DNA of 64,000 nucleotides from contig NZ_BMTP01000020.1 in the NCBI RefSeq assembly GCF_014649735.1, forward strand, positions 32,180 to 96,179, given 5' to 3'. Under the pieces are notes generated by a model. It was not told where the DNA came from. It saw nothing but the letters and a program-made list of their open reading frames with translations, and made no database searches. Position 1 is the first letter of the stretch, and every line of letters begins with the position of its first letter. The position numbers and the translations under genes are program-made. This stretch comes from Streptomyces lavendofoliae (GTDB lineage Bacteria > Actinomycetota > Actinomycetes > Streptomycetales > Streptomycetaceae). Of this stretch, positions 56,788 to 64,000 are shown one piece after another.

Positions 56788-57375
56788 ATGGTCAACATCA
56801 CCCGCGCTGCGGACCTCACCATGGTCGGCGCGAACGGCGGTGCGTGGGTGGCGCCGGTCGGCACCGCCGCCCTCGCCTCCCCGCTCACCCAGCCGACGGC
56901 CCCCTGGAAGGCGCTCGGCGCCATCTCCGAGGACGGCCTGACCAACGGCTGGGACGAGGAGTCGCAGACCTTCACCCCGTGGGGTCTGACCTCCCCCTTC
57001 CGCACGCAGATCACCCAGTCCGTGCGCACGTTCGGCCTGACGGTGTGGGAAACGTCCCGCCGGTCGGTCATGTCGCTGCAGTACCGCATCGACGAGGCGG
57101 ACTTCGAACCGGACGGCGACGGCCTGACGAAGTTCGCCGAGACCGCCAGCCCCGTGCCGGACCGGCGCGCGTTCTGGTTCCTCGTCGTCGACGGCGACAA
57201 CTACCGCGGCTTCTACGTCCCCGAGGGCGAGATCAACGACCGCGGTGACGTCACCTACAAGCAGGACGAGATGTCGGGCTTCGAGTGGACCGTCACCACC
57301 TACCCGGACGCCGCCGGCAACACCGTCTACCACGTCGACAAGATCCCCGTCACGCCGGCCGACCCGCTGAGCTGA
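56788..57375 (+). CDS. Major tail tube protein
   Basis: 195 aa, ATG 56788 after GGAGAC. SVRTFGLTVWETSRRSVMSL and RAFWFLVVDGDNYRGFYVPE match siphovirus tail tube proteins; position before the frameshifted chaperones agrees. Confidence 0.75.
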   Translation: MVNITRAADLTMVGANGGAWVAPVGTAALASPLTQPTAPWKALGAISEDGLTNGWDEESQTFTPWGLTSPFRTQITQSVRTFGLTVWETSRRSVMSLQYRIDEADFEPDGDGLTKFAETASPVPDRRAFWFLVVDGDNYRGFYVPEGEINDRGDVTYKQDEMSGFEWTVTTYPDAAGNTVYHVDKIPVTPADPLS

Positions 57376-57468
57376 CGGCCCCCGAGCTGGATGGGCGGGC
57401 CACATCTGCTGGCGCGGGCCCGGCCCGCCCATCCTCCACCCCCTGCCCGCGCCGAAGAGAGCCGCCGC

Positions 57469-58017
57469 ATGCCCGGAGAACCCATCAGCGGCCCGTGCTG
57501 CGACGACCTGCACGACCTGTGCGCCTGGCCGACCACGCCAGACCACTTCCTCTACTGCTCATGCCACTGCCACCAGGAGGCCCGCGCCATGGCCGCAAAG
57601 CCCCGCGCCACCACCGCCCGCCGCACCACCACTACCCGCCCCGCGCGCAGCCCGCGCGAGCTGGCACCCGCCGCCCGGGAACCGGAGCCGGAGGAGGTCG
57701 AGGAGACCGACGCGGCCGAGGCCCAGGAGATCGAGGCCGAGGGCCACTACGTCACCGCCGAACTCGCCGGCGAGGACCTGCGCATCGTGCCGCCCGGAGC
57801 CTGGCGGCAGAGCTGGCAGAAGGCACTGGCCCAGGGCCAGTTCGACTTCTTCGCCGAGCAGGTCATCCACCCCGAGGACCTCGACCTCTATTTCGAGATC
57901 GACCCCACGAACGACGAGTTCGAGGCGTTCGTCGCCGAGGCGGCCAGCCGGTCCGGTGAGAGCCTGGGGAAATCGCGTGGACCCGCCAGGTCGTCCAGGC
58001 GCACCCCGAGGCGGTAG
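57469..58017 (+). CDS. Tail assembly chaperone, upstream (G-type) frame
   Basis: 182 aa from ATG 57469; ATG 57589 after AGGAGGC is a strong alternative. The unusual Cys-rich start (CCDDLHDLCAWPTTP ... CSCHCH) may be a short separate product. The conserved part includes GAWRQSWQKALAQGQFDFFA and DPTNDEFEAFVAEAASRSGE. It ends after a GGGGAAA slippery site at 57966-57972. Confidence 0.7.
   Translation: MPGEPISGPCCDDLHDLCAWPTTPDHFLYCSCHCHQEARAMAAKPRATTARRTTTTRPARSPRELAPAAREPEPEEVEETDAAEAQEIEAEGHYVTAELAGEDLRIVPPGAWRQSWQKALAQGQFDFFAEQVIHPEDLDLYFEIDPTNDEFEAFVAEAASRSGESLGKSRGPARSSRRTPRR
57966..57972 (+). other. Slippery heptamer GGGGAAA
   Basis: 0-frame codons CTG GGG AAA. The -1 frame stays open from here to 58421 and encodes conserved tail-chaperone sequence. 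Confidence 0.7.
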
Positions 58018-58421
58018 AGGCCGACCTCCTTGAGCGGGGCTTCGACCTCCTCGACGTCTACCGCGGCGAGATGACGTGGCGACGCCTGCGGGTCATCATC
58101 CAGCACCTGCCGCCCGAGTCCCACACCATGACCGCGCTCCGCAACGCGATGCCCGCGGAGGACTTCGAGAAGCAGGCCGAGTCCGGTGAGCCGGAGAGGG
58201 ACCGCTGGTCCAAGCAGGAGCAGATCCTCGCAGGCATCTACGACCGCCTCGGTGACTTGCAGTACATCACCGTCGTCGCCAACTCCGACGGCAAGGGCCG
58301 CAAGCCGAAGCGGCCGGCCCCGCTGCCCCGGCCAGGGGTGACCAAGCCGAAGAAGCAGCAGGCGATGTCGGAGCAGGCCGCGAACAAGCTGTTCGAACTG
58401 ATCAACGGAGGCGCGGCCTGA
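57972..58421 (+). CDS. Tail assembly chaperone, -1 frameshift (T-type) extension
   Basis: The -1 frame continues from the GGGGAAA heptamer as IAWTRQVVQAHPEAVEADLL, then ERGFDLLDVYRGEMTWRRLR, which is the canonical T-frame start. It ends at 58421. It has no start of its own at the join, so it is expressed as a G-T fusion by ribosomal frameshifting, as known in most long-tailed phages. Confidence 0.75.
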   Translation: MAWTRQVVQAHPEAVEADLLERGFDLLDVYRGEMTWRRLRVIIQHLPPESHTMTALRNAMPAEDFEKQAESGEPERDRWSKQEQILAGIYDRLGDLQYITVVANSDGKGRKPKRPAPLPRPGVTKPKKQQAMSEQAANKLFELINGGAA

Positions 58422-58443
58422 CGCGCGGAGGGAGGCCTCCGCC

Positions 58444-61400
58444 GTGGCCATCACCGTCGGGTCTGTCGAAGTCGATATCGTCCCCAACACTCGCGGCATC
58501 TACGCCCGGCTGCGATCGGAGCTCACCCCGGACGCAGCCCGGGCCGGCCGGGACGCCGGAAACTCGGCCGGGTCGAGCTTCGGCGACGCGATGCAGTCCC
58601 GCGTCGCGGGCATCGGCCTCCAGGTCGGCGAGCGGGTCGGGCAGCAGATCGCCTCCCGCGTCCGCACCGCCATCCAGGACAGCATCCGCGACGGGATCTC
58701 CCAGGGCGGGGCGTCCGCCCGCCCGGCCGCGGCCCGCCAAGGACAGCAGACCGGCTCGGCCTTCGCCCGCTCCCTGCGTACCCAGCTGGCCGCCGCACTG
58801 CAGGACCTGCCCGAGGTCCGGCTGCACGCCAACAGCACAGACGCACAGCGTGAGATCTACCAGCTCCGCTCACAGATGCAGGCCCTACAGGACGCCCGCA
58901 TCGGCATCGACATCTCCACCGCCGACGCGGTCGCCCAGATAGCGCAGATCCAGGCACGGCTGGAGCGCCTGTCCGCCGACGATGCCAACATCGCCGTCCG
59001 GGTCGACACCGCCGCTGCCGCCACCCAGCTCGCCGCGATCCAGGCCATGGTCGACCGGCTCGACGGCGACGACGCCGAGGTTGACGTCAAGGTCGACACC
59101 TCCGGCGCGCTGTCCGCCGTCATGCAGCTTGGTATCGCCATCGCCGGCCTGGCCGCCATTCCGGCCGTGCCGGTCCTGGCCGCGGGTATCGGCTCCATCG
59201 CCGCCGCCGGCGTTGCTGCCGGCGCCGGTATCGGCGCGCTCGGGGCGGTTGCCGTGCCCGCGTTCGTCGGTATCGCCAACGCGCTCAAGGCGCAGAAGGC
59301 GGCCCAGGACGCGGCCACCACGGCGAGCGCCCGCGGCTCGCAGACCGCGGCCCAGTCGGCCTCCCGGGCCCTGCAGCTGGCCGGCGCCCAGCAGGCCCTG
59401 GCCACCGCGCACCGCAATGCCGCACGGCAGATCGACCAGGCCGAGCAGGGCGTCGAGGACGCGGTCCGCTCGGCCGCCGAGGCCAACCAGCAGGCCGCCT
59501 CGCAGGTCCGCGCCGCCCGCCAGGCCCTGGCCAACGCGGTCGAGCAGGCGGCGGAGCGCCAGCGGCAGGCCGCCGAGCGGATCGCGGACGCTGAGGACTC
59601 CCTCGCCGACGCGCAGCGCACGGCGCGGCAGGCCCAGCAGGACCTCACCCGCGCGCGCCGTGAGGCGGCCCTCGAGCTGGCGGAGCTGGGCGACCGGCTC
59701 ACCAATGCCCGGCTGGATGAGAAGGACGCCGCCCTGTCCGTGCAGGAGGCGGAGGTACGGCTGCGGGAGCTGCGCGCGAAGGGGTCCAAGGCCACGGTCT
59801 TGGAGCAGCAGCGCGCCCAGCTCGCCTACGAGCAAGCTGTACAGCGGCTCAAAGAGCAGCAGGGCGAGACGAAGTCCCTGACCGCGGAGAAGGCCGCTGC
59901 GGACAAGGCGGGCGTCGAAGGCTCCCAGACAGTGCAGTCCGCCGTGGAGCGGCTGCGGCGCGCCGACGAGGCGGTGGCCGACCAGCAGAAGACGCTGGCC
60001 AAGGCCCGCGCCGAGGCGGCCCGCCAGCAGGTGCAGTCCCAGCAGGACATCGCCGCCGCGCAGGAGCGGGTCGCCGAGTCGCAGCGCAACGTCGCCCGTG
60101 TTCAGGAGGACGGGGCCCGGTCGGTCGCCCGCGCCCAGGAGCAGCTCGTCGCTGCGCAGCAGTCGGCCGCCGACTCGATCGCCTCGGCGCAGCGGCAGAT
60201 CGCCTCCGCGTCGCTGTCCGCGGCCGGCAGTGTCGACCAGGCGGCGGTGGCGCAAGCGAAGTACCGCGCGGAGCTCGCCAAGCTGAGCCCAGCAGCGCGC
60301 GGCACCTACGACGCGTTCCAGTCGCTGCGCACGGCATTCTCCGGCTGGGCCAAAGCTCTGCAGCCGGCCGTGATGCCGATCTTCACCCGGGCGCTCATCG
60401 GGCTGAAGAACTCCCTGCCGGGGCTGACTCCGTTCGTGCTGGCCGCGGCCCGGGCCATCAGTCATCTGCAGGACCGTGTCTCGGCGGGCTTCAGGTCGCC
60501 GTGGTGGCGACAGTTCCGCGACGAGCTCGCCGGGTCCGTCTACCCGGCGATCGTCGGCCTCGGTGTGTCCTTCGGTCGGATCTTCAAGGGCATGGCTGGC
60601 ATCATCGACGCCTTCCTGCCCCACATGGAGTCCATCTCCGCCCGGATGCAGGAGATCACCAGCAGGTTCGCGGCCTGGGGCACCGGCCTCAAGGGCTCCC
60701 CGGCCTTCGAGCGGTTCCTGGCGTACTCCTCGCAACAGGCACCCCTGCTCGCAGAACTCCTCGGGAACATCGCCGCCGCGTTCTACCAGATCGCGAAGGC
60801 GTCGGCCCCGCTCTCGGGCCCCGTGCTGACGGTGCTGTCCCAGCTGTTCGCCGGGATCGCGTCGGTCGCACAGTCCCTGCCGTGGCTGATCCAGCTCCTG
60901 TACGCCGTGTGGGTCGCCACGAAGCTGTGGACCCTGGCGGTGATCGCGTTCAACCTCGCGATGAACGCCAACCTGGTGGTGCGCATCATCACGCTGATCG
61001 TCGCCCTGGTGGCGGCGGTCGTCTACGCGTACAAGAACTGGGGCTGGTTCCGCGACATCGTCAACGCCGTCTGGGCCGCGATCCAGACGGCGGCTCTGTG
61101 GGCCTGGCGAAATGTCCTGCAGCCAGTGTTCTCCGCCATCTGGACGGCGCTGCAGACCGTCGGCCGCTGGGCCTCGTGGCTCTGGACGAACATCCTCAGC
61201 CCGGTGTTCGGGTTCATCTCGACGGCGGCCCGCATCCTGCTGACCGTCGTCGTGGTGGCCGTCCTCCTGCCGATCATCGCCACCATCAAGGTCCTCGCGG
61301 CAATCGCGATGTGGCTGTGGGACAAGGCCATCGGCCCGGCGTTCCGCCTCATTGGCGCGGTTGCGATGTGGCTGTGGCGCAACGTCTTCTCCCCGGTCTT

Positions 61401-62976
61401 CACCTGGATCGGCGACAAGGTCCGCTCCATGTGGGACAAGTGGGCCCGGCCCGCGTTCGTCCTGTTCAAGCTCGGATTCCAGGAGCTCGGCGACAAGGCG
61501 TCCTGGCTGTGGCGCACCGTCCTGTCCCCGGTCTTCTCGTGGATCGGCGACAAGGCGTCCTGGCTGTGGGACAACGCGATCAAGCCGGCGTTCTCGAGCA
61601 TCCAGAAGGGCGTCGCCGCTGTCGGACGGTCGTTCGAAGACGCGAAGAACTTCATCGGCCGGGCCTGGCAGAAGGTCGAGGACCTGGCCAAGAAGCCGGT
61701 CCGCTTCGTCATCGACAAGATCTACAACGCGGGCATCGTCCCGACGTGGAACCTGGTCGCCACCGCGTTCGGCGCCCCCGAGATCAAGCCGATGAAAACC
61801 CAAGGCTGGGCCACCGGTGGTGTCCTTCCCGGCTACACCCCCGGCAAGGACGTCCACCACTTCTACAGCCCCACCGGCGGCGGCCTCGAGCTGTCCGGCG
61901 GCGAGGCCATCATGCGGCCGGAGTTCACCCGCGCGGTCGGCTCCCGGTTCGTGTCCGCCATGAACAAGATCGCCACCACGCGGGGTGCCAGCGGGGTCAA
62001 GGCGGCCCTGGCGCCGTCGCTCGGCGGCGACCCGGACACCCCAGTGCAGCGTTTCGCCTCCGGCGGGATCTTCGGCTGGATCGGGAAGAAGGCCGCAGGC
62101 GCGGGCAGCGCTGTGTGGAACGGGGTCAAGAAGGGCGCGAGCTGGCTCGGCGACACCATGGAGCGCTCGGCGCGCGCTGGCTTGAACGACGTGGTCAACC
62201 CGCTTCTGGCGGCCTTCCCCGGAGCCGACACCAACCTCGGCCGGATGCTCCGCCGGATCCCCACGAAGATCCTCGACTCGATCTTCGGGTTCAGCAAGGA
62301 GGCCGACAAGCGGGGCGCCGGCGACATCCTCGGCGGCCCCCGGATTCAGGCCGCCCTGAAGTGGGCCAAGACCCAAAACGGGCTCCCGTACCAGTGGGGC
62401 GGTAACGGCAACCCCTCCTGGGACTGCTCGGGCTTCATGTCGGCGATCGAGTCCGTGATCCGCGGGCAGAAGCCGCACCGTCGCTGGTCGACGCACGCGT
62501 TCAACGGCGGCACCCCGCCCGGCTGGGTGCGTAACGGCGCCTCCGCTTTCCGGGTCGGCATCACCCACGCCGGCGTCGGCCACACGGCCGGAACCCTCGG
62601 CAAGACGAAGGTCGAGTCGAGGGGCGGTGACGGCGTGGTTGTCGGCCCCCGGGCCCGCGGCTACAACGACAAGCTGTTCCCCACTTGGTACGGCTTCCAG
62701 CCGGACAAGTACGACAGCGGGGGTTTCCTGCAGCCCGGGCTGAACTTGGCCTACAACGGCACCGGCCGCCCGGAGCCGGTGTTCACCACCCAGCAGGCCA
62801 ACGCGCTGACCTCAAAGGCCGTAGCCCCTGGTGGGTTGCAGCCGGGTGACGAGGTCTGGTTCGTCGTGGACGGGCAGCGGTTCTCCGCCTACGTCGACAC
62901 CCGAGCCGACCGCCGGGTCGCGGCCACTCTCCAGCCCGCCGTCACCGCCATGCGAGCCAACCGGAAGGGGGTCTAA
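58444..62976 (+). CDS. Tape measure protein with NlpC/P60-like domain
   Basis: 1510 aa, GTG 58444 after GGAGGGAGG. N-terminal RSELTPDAARAGRDAGNSAG is typical. Residues about 290-600 are Ala/Gln-rich coiled coil; several TM segments lie at 215-290 and 800-990. W-rich repeats (WLWRTVLSPVFSWIGDKASW) occupy 990-1060. Residues 1300-1440 contain GLPYQWGGNGNPSWDCSGFM with C1328, and HAGVGHTAGTL, an NlpC/P60-like peptidase site. It sets tail length (about 0.15 nm per residue in general) and may locally digest cell wall during DNA entry. Confidence 0.85.
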   Translation: MAITVGSVEVDIVPNTRGIYARLRSELTPDAARAGRDAGNSAGSSFGDAMQSRVAGIGLQVGERVGQQIASRVRTAIQDSIRDGISQGGASARPAAARQGQQTGSAFARSLRTQLAAALQDLPEVRLHANSTDAQREIYQLRSQMQALQDARIGIDISTADAVAQIAQIQARLERLSADDANIAVRVDTAAAATQLAAIQAMVDRLDGDDAEVDVKVDTSGALSAVMQLGIAIAGLAAIPAVPVLAAGIGSIAAAGVAAGAGIGALGAVAVPAFVGIANALKAQKAAQDAATTASARGSQTAAQSASRALQLAGAQQALATAHRNAARQIDQAEQGVEDAVRSAAEANQQAASQVRAARQALANAVEQAAERQRQAAERIADAEDSLADAQRTARQAQQDLTRARREAALELAELGDRLTNARLDEKDAALSVQEAEVRLRELRAKGSKATVLEQQRAQLAYEQAVQRLKEQQGETKSLTAEKAAADKAGVEGSQTVQSAVERLRRADEAVADQQKTLAKARAEAARQQVQSQQDIAAAQERVAESQRNVARVQEDGARSVARAQEQLVAAQQSAADSIASAQRQIASASLSAAGSVDQAAVAQAKYRAELAKLSPAARGTYDAFQSLRTAFSGWAKALQPAVMPIFTRALIGLKNSLPGLTPFVLAAARAISHLQDRVSAGFRSPWWRQFRDELAGSVYPAIVGLGVSFGRIFKGMAGIIDAFLPHMESISARMQEITSRFAAWGTGLKGSPAFERFLAYSSQQAPLLAELLGNIAAAFYQIAKASAPLSGPVLTVLSQLFAGIASVAQSLPWLIQLLYAVWVATKLWTLAVIAFNLAMNANLVVRIITLIVALVAAVVYAYKNWGWFRDIVNAVWAAIQTAALWAWRNVLQPVFSAIWTALQTVGRWASWLWTNILSPVFGFISTAARILLTVVVVAVLLPIIATIKVLAAIAMWLWDKAIGPAFRLIGAVAMWLWRNVFSPVFTWIGDKVRSMWDKWARPAFVLFKLGFQELGDKASWLWRTVLSPVFSWIGDKASWLWDNAIKPAFSSIQKGVAAVGRSFEDAKNFIGRAWQKVEDLAKKPVRFVIDKIYNAGIVPTWNLVATAFGAPEIKPMKTQGWATGGVLPGYTPGKDVHHFYSPTGGGLELSGGEAIMRPEFTRAVGSRFVSAMNKIATTRGASGVKAALAPSLGGDPDTPVQRFASGGIFGWIGKKAAGAGSAVWNGVKKGASWLGDTMERSARAGLNDVVNPLLAAFPGADTNLGRMLRRIPTKILDSIFGFSKEADKRGAGDILGGPRIQAALKWAKTQNGLPYQWGGNGNPSWDCSGFMSAIESVIRGQKPHRRWSTHAFNGGTPPGWVRNGASAFRVGITHAGVGHTAGTLGKTKVESRGGDGVVVGPRARGYNDKLFPTWYGFQPDKYDSGGFLQPGLNLAYNGTGRPEPVFTTQQANALTSKAVAPGGLQPGDEVWFVVDGQRFSAYVDTRADRRVAATLQPAVTAMRANRKGV

Positions 62977-64000
62977 GTGGCGATCCCCGGGAACATGCTC
63001 AGCGCGACGACGGAGTCGATGGATCCCAGCCTGTCGGGCTGGACGGCGAAGCTGAACTGCACCATCAGCAGGGGCACTGGCGGGCGGAACGGCGACGGCA
63101 CGCTGCGGCTGTCGTCGTCGGCCGCTGGCGAGATGCAGGCCCGCACGGTCTGGTCGTACTCGGTTGTCGCCGGCCAGGAGTACCAGGCGTTCGCGGACGC
63201 CTGGGGGACGGTGCCGGAGCGGATCGGGCTGCGCTGGCTGACCGCCGCCAATGTCGAGATCTCCATCTCGTGGTCGGTGACCACGTCGTCGGCGTCGGCG
63301 TCGTGGCACCGCATCAGCGTCTCCGACTACGCCCCGGCGACCGCAGCAACAGTCCAGGTGGTCGTCTCCTCGGTGACCCCCGCGGGCGCCGGCGTCCAGC
63401 ACAACTTCGAGAACGTGTATCTCGGCTCCCCGATGCGGACGACCGGCAACCTGCTGTCGGCGGACGCGGAGGGCATGGACGCGCCCATCTTGGCCTGGCA
63501 GGTGGACGCCAACTGCAGCATCGCCCGCCAGACTCCGCCGGTGACGTGGGCGGTGGACTGGTACTGGGGCGGCGGACACGTTCTGGCGATGACGGTGACG
63601 GCGGGCGGTGACGCCTCGGTCCGCACGACCGCCCTGTCCCCGGTCACCCCCGGGCAGGAGTACATCGGCTACGCCTACCTCAACCCGCCGACCGCCGGGT
63701 CGACGACGTGGGTGGAGCTCCGCTTCTACACCGCCGCGTCGGCGCTGATCACCACCGAGCGGGCGAACCTGTCGGCGCCGGGCACCGGCTACTACCGGCA
63801 GAAAGTCTCCCGTGTCGCCCCGTCGAACGCCGCCTACGTCCGCCTGGCCGCAGGCATCACCTCCGGCACCGCCGGTCAGGTTGTCCGGATCGACGGCGCC
63901 GTCATCATGTCAGCCGCGCCGCTGCGTGAGGGCAGCGTCGTCCCCTACGCCGATGCCAGCTTCGAGAAGGACGTCGCCGGCTGGACCGTGGTCAGCGGCG
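62977..64000 (+). CDS. Minor tail protein, truncated by window end
   Basis: GTG 62977 abuts the tape measure stop. 341 codons visible, frame open to 64000. Two related beta-sandwich modules begin NMLSATTESMDPSLSGWTAK and NLLSADAEGMDAPILAWQVD, and a third starts near the edge (VPYADASFEKDVAGWTVVSG). This is the carbohydrate-binding-like (galactose-binding-type) architecture seen in tail-tip proteins. Likely receptor contact. Confidence 0.65.
   Translation, partial: MAIPGNMLSATTESMDPSLSGWTAKLNCTISRGTGGRNGDGTLRLSSSAAGEMQARTVWSYSVVAGQEYQAFADAWGTVPERIGLRWLTAANVEISISWSVTTSSASASWHRISVSDYAPATAATVQVVVSSVTPAGAGVQHNFENVYLGSPMRTTGNLLSADAEGMDAPILAWQVDANCSIARQTPPVTWAVDWYWGGGHVLAMTVTAGGDASVRTTALSPVTPGQEYIGYAYLNPPTAGSTTWVELRFYTAASALITTERANLSAPGTGYYRQKVSRVAPSNAAYVRLAAGITSGTAGQVVRIDGAVIMSAAPLREGSVVPYADASFEKDVAGWTVVSG

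Noticed and set aside
58885..62583. 1232-codon minus-strand open frame opposite the tape measure
   Set aside because: Low-complexity antisense shadow without a ribosome site.

Overview
The window looks like Streptomyces or close-relative DNA: very high GC, frequent GTG starts, GTGA/ATGA stop-start overlaps, GGAGG-type ribosome sites, and small protein families typical of streptomycetes (DUF6233-like, DUF6221-like, XRE-TPR, LuxR-like). Plasmid-type genes lie beside a long-tailed (siphovirus) phage structural module, so the best reading is a phage-plasmid or plasmid-like prophage. Such elements are known in Streptomyces (pZL12 is described as a plasmid-phage). I see no integrase, rRNA, tRNA or CRISPR array. 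Both window ends cut through genes.

Layout. (1) 0-5 kb, plus strand: small accessory genes, a LuxR-like regulator, two apparently leaderless genes, a DUF6233-like protein, an HTH protein and a MucR-type zinc-finger protein. (2) 5-8 kb, minus strand: Ku, small proteins, a secreted metzincin-type metalloprotease and a short secreted peptide. (3) 8.0-9.3 kb: structured noncoding DNA and a PLD-like/HTH regulator. (4) 9.4-15.4 kb, minus strand: a translationally coupled train of 14 small genes ending in a deoxyribosyltransferase-like and a DUF4326 protein. (5) 15.7-24.7 kb: a degenerate ATPase-like protein, a RelE-like toxin-antitoxin pair, a CoiA-like nuclease, a T5orf172 nuclease, a probable replication protein whose gene carries iteron-like repeats, an HTH-HNH fusion, an XRE-TPR regulator and an ABM-domain protein.

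(6) From 24.8 kb everything reads rightward apart from two small genes. A TTGACT/TAGCTT promoter with an operator-like palindrome opens a transfer region: a DUF2637-type membrane protein, a long basic low-complexity protein and an FtsK/TraB-like DNA translocase. At least 16 copies of the octamer GTGGCGCC/GGCGCCAC lie just upstream of the translocase. (7) 35.8-40.4 kb: small zinc-binding proteins and a compact ligase-like nucleotidyltransferase. (8) 40.5-46.5 kb: tail-fibre-like proteins, a GT-A glycosyltransferase, an SDR epimerase, small proteins and an HNH nuclease. (9) 46.5-46.9 kb: a noncoding region with competing stems, then a leaderless primase-polymerase-like gene. (10) 47.7-64 kb: terminase, portal, MuF-like protein, scaffold, capsid, an inserted GT4 glycosyltransferase, connectors, tail tube, frameshifted tail chaperones, a tape measure with an NlpC/P60-like domain and the first minor tail protein.

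How it may work together (inference): the XRE-TPR region at 23-25 kb may act as a switch between minus-strand replication genes and plus-strand transfer genes. The translocase and its octamer cluster would move DNA between mycelia. The right half makes virions, possibly glycosylated. Ku, the ligase-like protein and the primase-like protein together could provide a dispersed end-joining or end-processing toolkit.
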